DNA from: Chitinophaga sancti
GTDB taxonomy: Bacteria > Bacteroidota > Bacteroidia > Chitinophagales > Chitinophagaceae
Direction: 5' to 3'
Assembly (NCBI RefSeq): GCF_034087045.1
Contig: NZ_CP139247.1
Span: 1,116,001-1,180,000 of the forward strand
DNA: 64,000 nucleotides
Below, piece after piece: positions 58,410 through 64,000 of this stretch (position 1 is the stretch's first letter; the number at the start of each line of letters is the position of its first letter). Made by a program: the position numbers and the translations under genes. The notes below the pieces were generated by a model. That model did not search any database. It was not told the DNA's origin and was given only the letters and a program-made list of their open reading frames with translations.

Positions 58410-59534
58410 TTAATAATTAATCACCTGTTCCTGGATTCCCGCCGGGATTTCCCTGAATTCGTACAACTGGGTTCTCAGCTGCGGCTCGAAGCCAGCTTCC
58501 TTGATCGCCTGTTGCATGGATTTGTAGGTAAACCTGTGCGGAGCACCGGCAGCACTGACCACATTTTCCTCGATCATGATAGATCCGAAATCGTTCGCAC
58601 CGGCGTGTAGACAGATCTGAGCAACCTGTTTACCTACTGTGAGCCAGCTAGCCTGGATATTCTTTATATTAGGCAGCATGATACGGCTCAATGCGATCAT
58701 ACGGATATATTCTTCGGAAGTGGTCATGTTGTGTACCCCTCTGATCCTGGACAGCAGGGTATCTACATCCTGGAATGTCCATGGAATGAAAGCGGTGAAG
58801 CCATAATGGCCTTCCGGTTTCTCGCTCTGTACCTGTCTGATATCTGCCAGGTGTTCAAAACGTTCCATTATAGTTTCCACGTGTCCGAACATCATGGTAG
58901 CGGAGGATGCGATATTCAGCTTATGCGCCGCCCGCATTACATCCAGCCACTCCTGCGCACCACATTTCCCTTTGGAAATGAGCCTGCGCACACGGTCGTT
59001 CAGGATCTCAGCCCCGGCACCTGGTAAGCTGGCCAGACCAGCTTCTTTCAGTGCGCTCAGCACTTCTATATGTGTACTTTTTTCCAGTTTTGTGATGTGT
59101 GCCACTTCAGGGGGCCCGAGGGCATGCAGCTTGAGGGTAGGATACAACTGTTTCAGCTGCTTAAAGGTATCCACGTAAAATGCCAGACCCAGATCCGGGT
59201 GGTGTCCGCCCTGCAGCAGCAACTGGTCGCCGCCAAATTTCAGGGTCTCCTCGATCTTTACCTTGTACTCCTCAATTGACGTGATGTAAGCGTCTCCGTG
59301 ACCTGGGATACGATAAAAGTTACAGAATTTGCAGTTAGCCGTACACACGTTGGTCGTGTTTACGTTTCGATCTATCTGCCAGGTAACTTTTCCGTGTGGA
59401 ACCTGTTGTTTACGAAGCTCATTTGCGATGTGCATCAGCTCCGTAAGCGGTGCTTTTTCAAACAGATATACCCCTTCTTCCGGTGCAAGCCACTCAAAAT
59501 TTAATGCTTTCCTATATAGATCTTTCAGTTCCAT
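58410..59534 (-). CDS. mqnC: Cyclic dehypoxanthinyl futalosine synthase
   Basis: 374 residues from the ATG at 59534 (MELKDLYRKALNFEWLAPEEG). Radical SAM Cys cluster in 'TNVCTANCKFCNFYR' (C-x-x-x-C-x-x-C, about 68-75). 'GGDQLLLQGGHHPDLGLAFYVDTFKQLK', 'LHALGPPEVAHI', 'LPGAGAEILNDRVR' and 'HYGFTAFIPWTFQDVDT' fit MqnC better than the paralogue MqnE. It forms the spiro-ring of dehypoxanthine futalosine in the alternative menaquinone pathway, consistent with menaquinone feeding the respiratory chain. Other mqn genes are not in the window. Confidence 0.9.
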   Translation of the reverse strand: MELKDLYRKALNFEWLAPEEGVYLFEKAPLTELMHIANELRKQQVPHGKVTWQIDRNVNTTNVCTANCKFCNFYRIPGHGDAYITSIEEYKVKIEETLKFGGDQLLLQGGHHPDLGLAFYVDTFKQLKQLYPTLKLHALGPPEVAHITKLEKSTHIEVLSALKEAGLASLPGAGAEILNDRVRRLISKGKCGAQEWLDVMRAAHKLNIASSATMMFGHVETIMERFEHLADIRQVQSEKPEGHYGFTAFIPWTFQDVDTLLSRIRGVHNMTTSEEYIRMIALSRIMLPNIKNIQASWLTVGKQVAQICLHAGANDFGSIMIEENVVSAAGAPHRFTYKSMQQAIKEAGFEPQLRTQLYEFREIPAGIQEQVINY

Positions 59535-59540
59535 GATAAA

Positions 59541-59548
59541 CAAAGGTA
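59541..59548 (-). promoter_or_regulatory. -7 promoter box TACCTTTG of mqnC
   Basis: Exact TAnnTTTG match on the minus strand, six bases before the ATG at 59534. Confidence 0.6.
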
Positions 59549-59643
59549 GCAAAAAACAATATCCCGCCATTGGTGGATTTTTAGGTGGTAATCGGCTTTT
59601 TTAATCCTACATTTATACAACTGTTATTCTGTCATTCTCTCGT

Positions 59644-60864
59644 ATGCAAAAAGCAACATTGTCAAAGCACTGTTGTATCATTTTATTAGCACTTTCTCTA
59701 TTCCACGCCGCAACCGCTCAATCAAAACTGCCTCAGGAAGAAGAAGGTACGCTGATCTGTCGCTTTCCATTCAGACAATACTATGGGGGCGTAGTGGTGA
59801 TACTCGCACAGATAAAAGGTTTTTCCGATACACTCCAGTTCATCCTTGATACCGGTAGTGCAGGCATATCTCTGGACACCAGCACCTGTGTCCGCTTAGG
59901 TGTTCAGCTCACACCATCTGACAAAGTTGTGCGTGGGGTCGGAGGGTCCAAAAGAGTGGATTTCGCCATGGACCAAACGTTGCTGCTGCCAGGTTTGGAG
60001 GTAGACAGCCTCAATTTTCACGTCAACAACTACGAGCTGATCAGCCAGGTATATGGCTTGCAAATAGACGGTATCATTGGGTATAGCCTGCTAAACCGCT
60101 ATAATGTGCTGGTTGACTACAATACCGAAGAGATACAACTCTATACCCATGGGAAATTCACTTATCCTAAAGGTGGGTCATTACTACATCCTACCCTCAC
60201 CCAGATTCCCATTGTCACCGGTCAGCTCCGCAATGGCAAAACCCAGCGCGAGAGCCGGTATTACTTCGATACAGGTGCGGGTATGTGTCTATTGTTTTCC
60301 AAACAATTCGTGAACGACAGTACCGTACTCTCCACCCGGAAAAAACAACGAAAAGTAATTCAAACCGAGGCCCAGGGCCTTGGTGGGAAAATGACCATGG
60401 ATGTAACCACTATCGGGGAGTTCAAAATCGGCAATTTCAACTTTCGGAACGTACCTGTCTATGTATTTGACGATCAAACGAATATCACAGCTTATCCTTT
60501 TCTTGGGGGCATGATTGGCAATGATCTTCTTCGCCGTTTTAATATTTATCTCAATTATGGCAAAAAGGAAATTTACCTGCTGCCAAATAAACACTTTAAG
60601 GAACCATTCGATTATTCCTATACCGGGCTGGTCATGTATATGATTGATGGAAAAATTGAAATCACCGATATTATCAAAGGATCTCCTGCAGAAAAGGCAG
60701 GTTTAAAGCCCGGAGATATCATCATTGCGATCAATAACCTCTTCACTAACAACATACAGGACGTGAGGGAACAGCTAAAAAATGTAGGTACCCGGCCTAT
60801 GTTACTCATCAGCAGGAACAATGAGCTCATGCTGAAAAAAGTACTCATCAAAAGTATTTTATAA
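59644..60864 (+). CDS. Exported retropepsin-like aspartyl protease with PDZ domain
   Basis: 406 residues. Signal peptide to about residue 26 (ALSLFHAATAQ). Two aspartyl-protease lobes: 'LQFILDTGSAGISLD' (D-T-G, about residue 65) and 'YYFDTGAGMCLLF' (about 210), each followed by the second hydrophobic-hydrophobic-Gly motif ('IDGIIGYSLL', 'LGGMIGNDLL'). A PDZ domain ends the protein ('ITDIIKGSPAEKAGLKPGDIIIAINN'). Both catalytic Asp are in one chain, so it can fold as an internal dimer. Followed 23 bases later by a shorter paralogue. Confidence 0.88.
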   Translation: MQKATLSKHCCIILLALSLFHAATAQSKLPQEEEGTLICRFPFRQYYGGVVVILAQIKGFSDTLQFILDTGSAGISLDTSTCVRLGVQLTPSDKVVRGVGGSKRVDFAMDQTLLLPGLEVDSLNFHVNNYELISQVYGLQIDGIIGYSLLNRYNVLVDYNTEEIQLYTHGKFTYPKGGSLLHPTLTQIPIVTGQLRNGKTQRESRYYFDTGAGMCLLFSKQFVNDSTVLSTRKKQRKVIQTEAQGLGGKMTMDVTTIGEFKIGNFNFRNVPVYVFDDQTNITAYPFLGGMIGNDLLRRFNIYLNYGKKEIYLLPNKHFKEPFDYSYTGLVMYMIDGKIEITDIIKGSPAEKAGLKPGDIIIAINNLFTNNIQDVREQLKNVGTRPMLLISRNNELMLKKVLIKSIL

Positions 60865-60887
60865 TACTTTGCATTATCTTTCGTTTG

Positions 60888-61805
60888 ATGTGTAACGTGA
60901 AAAAGCTACTGTTCTACATACTTATTGCTTTGCCGCTATTGTCGGCCGCCCAGGTAGCACCTGTCTCTGCAGAACCGGTAGCCATTCTGCCATTCCGGAT
61001 CTATGATCACTCTTTGATTATCAGTGCTTCTCTGAGTAGTTTGGAGGATAGCCTGTATTTTATATTCGATACAGGCGCCGAAGCCAGCACACTGAGTAAT
61101 GAAACAGCTAAAAAACTGAAACTCGAAACCAAAGAAGATGGAGGACTGAGTGGCACCGACGATATTGTAGTCAGGGTCCCCACATCCACTATCAATCTGC
61201 TCTATTTTGGTAAGGCCCGATTACCGCTGGTAAAAGTGTTTTTAGAACCGCTGCAGGAATTCAAAAGATCGCCTATTCATATCGACGGTATTATTGGCGT
61301 AGACCTGATCAAAATGTTCATCGTTCAGATCGACTACACCAACTCCCGGATCTTACTATATCGTCAGGGCAAAACTCCGATGAGCGTACCAGGCAAGCGC
61401 CTGGCCATGACGCTGAATTTTGATACCCCTGTCATAGAAGCCGTGATAGAACTGCCTGATGGCCGCTCCCTGGGCAGCCGTTACCACTTCATTACCGGTG
61501 GTGATTACGGCATCCTGTTCAACTGGCCTTTCGTTGAAAAATACCACCTGAGAGAGGTGCTGCCCATCGTCGGTACAGACAAGGTAGGAGACCTGTACCA
61601 GCAACTCACTTACCTCAATACCATCATCCCTTACCTGGCCTTTGGCACTGTACGCATGGAAAAGGTCTCCGGCAGTTACTGCAAGGAGGTGAATGACGTA
61701 GGTGGATTAACAGAAGTGGCCGGTTCCATTGGCTCTTATATCTGGTCACAATTCCGCACCATTACCATCAACTATAAACAACGGGAAATCTACCTCGATA
61801 AATAA
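60888..61805 (+). CDS. Aspartyl-protease-like exported protein, second lobe lacking the catalytic Asp
   Basis: 305 residues from the ATG at 60888; a GTG at 60897 is also possible. Signal peptide (LLFYILIALPLLSAAQ). The first lobe has 'LYFIFDTGAEASTLS' with D-T-G and 'IDGIIGVDLI'. The second lobe reads 'YHFITGGDYGILFN', with Ile in place of the catalytic Asp found at the same point in the upstream paralogue. There is no PDZ domain. It could be an inactive partner, a binding protein, or work as a homodimer of first lobes. Tandem duplication of the upstream gene is likely (inference from order and shared motifs). Confidence 0.82.
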   Translation: MCNVKKLLFYILIALPLLSAAQVAPVSAEPVAILPFRIYDHSLIISASLSSLEDSLYFIFDTGAEASTLSNETAKKLKLETKEDGGLSGTDDIVVRVPTSTINLLYFGKARLPLVKVFLEPLQEFKRSPIHIDGIIGVDLIKMFIVQIDYTNSRILLYRQGKTPMSVPGKRLAMTLNFDTPVIEAVIELPDGRSLGSRYHFITGGDYGILFNWPFVEKYHLREVLPIVGTDKVGDLYQQLTYLNTIIPYLAFGTVRMEKVSGSYCKEVNDVGGLTEVAGSIGSYIWSQFRTITINYKQREIYLDK

Positions 61806-61891
61806 GTGGTTAGCCTGCCCTTGGCAAAATCAATATGGACATTCCTCTTTATTTTTAATACCTTAACTTGCAGTTCTCATAAATAGGAATT

Positions 61892-63127
61892 ATGATCCAT
61901 TATAATAAATTCACTTTAGCCAATGGCCTGCGCGTGATTGTGCATGAAGACCATACCACGCCAATGGCAGTGTTAAATGTTATGTACGATGTGGGCTCCC
62001 GCGATGAAGATGCTGACAAGACAGGATTTGCGCATTTATTCGAACACCTGATGTTTGGCGGCTCTGTCAACATCCCGGAATATGATGAACCACTTCAGAT
62101 GGCCGGTGGTGAAAACAACGCTTACACAACCAGTGACCTGACCAACTACTACATTCAACTTCCCGCAGAAAATATAGAAACAGCTTTCTGGCTGGAAAGC
62201 GACCGTATGCTCTCCCTGGCATTCAGCGAAAAGAGTCTGGATGTTCAGCGCAAGGTTGTATGCGAAGAGTTCAAGGAGCATTACATCAACAAACCTTACG
62301 GCGACATCTGGCACAAGATGCGTGACCTGGCTTACACTGTGCATCCCTATAAATGGATGACCATCGGAAAGGAACTGGCACACATTGAAGATGCAAAGCT
62401 GGAAGATGTAAAAAGCTTCTTCTTCAAATATTACCGTCCGGTCAATGCCATTCTGGTAGTAGCCGGCAAAGTGACCACCTCTCAGGTAAAAGCGCTGGCA
62501 GAAAAATGGTTCGGCGATATTCCTGCAGGAGTGCCTATTCAACGTAATATACCGCAGGAACCGGCACAACAGGGTGCGCACAAACTGGAAGTAAAAGCCA
62601 ATGTACCACTGGATGCCCTTTACAAATGTTACCATATGCCTGGTCGTATGGACAAGGACTACTACTCAATCGATCTGATCTCTGATATTCTGGGTGGCGG
62701 CGCTTCTTCCCGTCTGCACCAGGTACTGGTAAAAGAGAAAAAACTCTTCAGTAATATTGATTGTTATCATTTCGGCACGCTGGATGCAGGTTTGTTCACC
62801 ATCGAGGGCAAACTGGTAAAAGGAGTGAAGATGAAAGATGCTGAAAAAGCGATACAGGAAGAACTGGATAAAGTACAACAGGAAATCATCCCTGAAAGAG
62901 AACTGCAAAAAGTGAAAAACCGCGTGGAAAGCATGCTCGCTTTTGAAGACATGGGACTGTTGAACAGAGCGAATAACCTCGCTTTCTATGAGTTGATGGG
63001 CGATGCCTCACTCATGAATGCGGAATTCAGCAACTACGAAGCGGTAACTGCCGAGCAAATGCACAAACAGGCAGCTATACTCTTTGACGAGAAGAACTCA
63101 AATACTATTTACTATTACGCAGGCTAA
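61892..63127 (+). CDS. M16 zinc metallopeptidase, catalytic subunit
   Basis: 411 residues. The inverted zinc motif is H-L-F-E-H in 'TGFAHLFEHLMFGGS' (about residues 48-52), with the distal Glu in 'VVCEEFKEHYINKPYG'. 'NGLRVIVHEDHTTPMAVLNVMYDVGSRDE' opens the fold; the second domain has 'LVVAGKV' and 'ILGGGASSRLHQVLVKEKKL'. No signal peptide is visible, so a cytoplasmic or otherwise exported site is open. The next gene, 15 bases on, encodes a second M16 chain without the zinc motif; together they match the two-chain layout of mitochondrial processing peptidase-like enzymes. Confidence 0.92.
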   Translation: MIHYNKFTLANGLRVIVHEDHTTPMAVLNVMYDVGSRDEDADKTGFAHLFEHLMFGGSVNIPEYDEPLQMAGGENNAYTTSDLTNYYIQLPAENIETAFWLESDRMLSLAFSEKSLDVQRKVVCEEFKEHYINKPYGDIWHKMRDLAYTVHPYKWMTIGKELAHIEDAKLEDVKSFFFKYYRPVNAILVVAGKVTTSQVKALAEKWFGDIPAGVPIQRNIPQEPAQQGAHKLEVKANVPLDALYKCYHMPGRMDKDYYSIDLISDILGGGASSRLHQVLVKEKKLFSNIDCYHFGTLDAGLFTIEGKLVKGVKMKDAEKAIQEELDKVQQEIIPERELQKVKNRVESMLAFEDMGLLNRANNLAFYELMGDASLMNAEFSNYEAVTAEQMHKQAAILFDEKNSNTIYYYAG

Positions 63128-63142
63128 TATTCACTAAGATTA

Positions 63143-64000
63143 ATGATAAATCGTAAACTCGCCCCTGAGATAAAAGATGCCGTTGATTTTGAAGTCGCAC
63201 TGAAACCGTATGAGAAATTCACACTGGATAATGGCATCCCTGTATACGTTATTGAATCGGATGAACAGGAAACCTTGCAGCTGGAAATGGTATTTCCCGC
63301 AGGTAGCTGGTACGAATCAGAAAACCTCATTGCTTCTGCTTCCAACTTCCTGATGAAGAATGGAGCAGGTAAGCATTCTGCACTGCAAATAAATGAAAGT
63401 ATCGATTACTATGGGGCTTACCTGAACAGGAGCTGCCACCATGAATTTGGTACTTACACCCTCCACTGTCTGACCAAAAGCTTTTCTGCACTATTGCCTA
63501 CGCTACAGGAAGTGATATTGGATCCTGCTTTTTCTGAAGAAGAACTGGCCACTTTCCAGCAGAACATGAAGCAACGGCTGGCGGTGAATCTGCAGAAATG
63601 TGATTTCGTAGCGAACAGGCATATTGACAAATACCTGTTTGGAGAATTCCATCCTTATGGCCGCGTGAGCAGCATGGAGGCATACGATGCATTGCAGACA
63701 GAAACATTGAGAGCTTTCTATCAGCAACATTACACTTACAATAACTGCCGCATATTCGTGGCTGGCAAACTGCCCGATCAATTGATCCCTCAGCTGAACC
63801 AATACTTTGGTACCACCAAATGGAATGGAGAAGCGACGATCATCAAACCGGAAATCTCCATCATGCCGGCGGAAGAAAAGAAATTCCGCATCTTCAATGA
63901 TGAGAATGGGGTACAGGGTGCTGTACGCATAGCACGTCATTTCCCTAATCGCTACCATCCTGATTATCCGAAGATGATGGTATTGAATACCATCTTCGGC
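63143..64000 (+). CDS. M16-family protein lacking the zinc motif, C-terminus cut by window edge
   Basis: The frame opens at the ATG at 63143 and runs to the right edge without a stop (286 codons visible). 'YEKFTLDNGIPVYVIESDEQETLQLEMVFPAGSWYES' is the M16 N-terminal strand pattern, but where the catalytic chain has H-x-x-E-H this one reads 'ASNFLMKNGAGKHS', so it should not bind zinc. 'SIDYYGAYLNRSCHHEF', 'AFYQQHYTYNNCRIFVAGKL' and 'NQYFGTTKWNG' follow the family layout. It is 15 bases after the active chain and likely its partner. Confidence 0.88.
   Translation, partial: MINRKLAPEIKDAVDFEVALKPYEKFTLDNGIPVYVIESDEQETLQLEMVFPAGSWYESENLIASASNFLMKNGAGKHSALQINESIDYYGAYLNRSCHHEFGTYTLHCLTKSFSALLPTLQEVILDPAFSEEELATFQQNMKQRLAVNLQKCDFVANRHIDKYLFGEFHPYGRVSSMEAYDALQTETLRAFYQQHYTYNNCRIFVAGKLPDQLIPQLNQYFGTTKWNGEATIIKPEISIMPAEEKKFRIFNDENGVQGAVRIARHFPNRYHPDYPKMMVLNTIFG

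Noticed and set aside
1..64000. CRISPR arrays, tRNA/rRNA genes, insertion sequences, prophage, polysaccharide-utilisation or toxin-antitoxin loci
   Set aside because: I looked for direct-repeat arrays, tRNA-like cloverleaf ends, transposases, integrases, SusC/SusD pairs and small gene pairs and found none.

Overview
The window reads as a chromosomal segment of a Bacteroidota bacterium, most likely a Chitinophagaceae member close to Chitinophaga (inference from gene content, not from a database search). The supporting signs are a gldH gliding lipoprotein gene, a fused ccoN-ccoO oxidase subunit, a GLPGLI-type protein beside an OMP_b-brl-type outer membrane barrel, AraC and LytTR regulators with membrane-linked sensors, an IF-2 with a very long low-complexity N-terminus, the futalosine menaquinone gene mqnC, and many TAnnTTTG promoter boxes, the -7 element of the Bacteroidota housekeeping sigma factor. 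I see no tRNA or rRNA gene, CRISPR array, insertion sequence, prophage or defence island. Gene order is dense and mostly housekeeping.

Layout. 1-3.6 kb: a secreted protein cut by the left edge, a membrane AraC regulator, a HAD phosphatase, and small membrane proteins (DUF4834, TM2, DUF2752). 3.7-9.3 kb: the rimP-nusA-infB translation/transcription operon, with an intrinsic-terminator-like hairpin between its promoter box and the rimP start. 9.4-14.9 kb: SurA-like chaperone, a long PurF-type amidotransferase, SixA-like phosphatase, proC, and an exported thermonuclease. 15-20 kb: a Dna2-like nuclease-helicase, a NUMOD4-HNH protein, dusB. 20-27 kb: CPBP protease, cdsA-psd phospholipid genes with a small Cys-pair exported protein, a YjjG-like nucleotidase, an SDR, and batD-batE. 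27-33 kb: a LytTR regulator with a separate degenerate LytS-like sensor gene, then the yicC-gldH-kinase-regulator operon and rluE.

33-44.3 kb is the microaerobic respiration block: a Crp/Fnr regulator, the copper ATPase ccoI, ccoS, fused ccoNO, a 54-codon ccoQ missed by usual length cut-offs, ccoP, ccoG, ccoH, a SafE/TauE-like membrane protein, and hemN. Two promoters here (ccoI and ccoS) carry TTGA-N6-TCAT dyads at exactly the same distance from their -7 boxes, which suggests direct control by the neighbouring Crp/Fnr protein.

44.3-64 kb: an AT-rich non-coding gap with a palindrome and a terminator, lpxD, a hypothetical exported protein, an NAD-dependent epimerase, hydroxyacyl-CoA dehydrogenase, pheS, and a kinase-regulator pair divergent from a GLPGLI-like/outer-membrane-barrel pair. 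That divergent promoter region contains a duplicated TTAAC-rich block, and the kinase, the GLPGLI-like protein and the barrel all carry Pro/Gly-rich tracts; this is my best candidate for an incompletely described envelope signalling system. Then follow a small conserved membrane protein, a hydroxypyruvate-isomerase-like protein, a GNAT acetyltransferase, a lipoprotein, mqnC, two retropepsin-like aspartyl proteases, and a pair of M16 peptidases, the second cut by the right edge.
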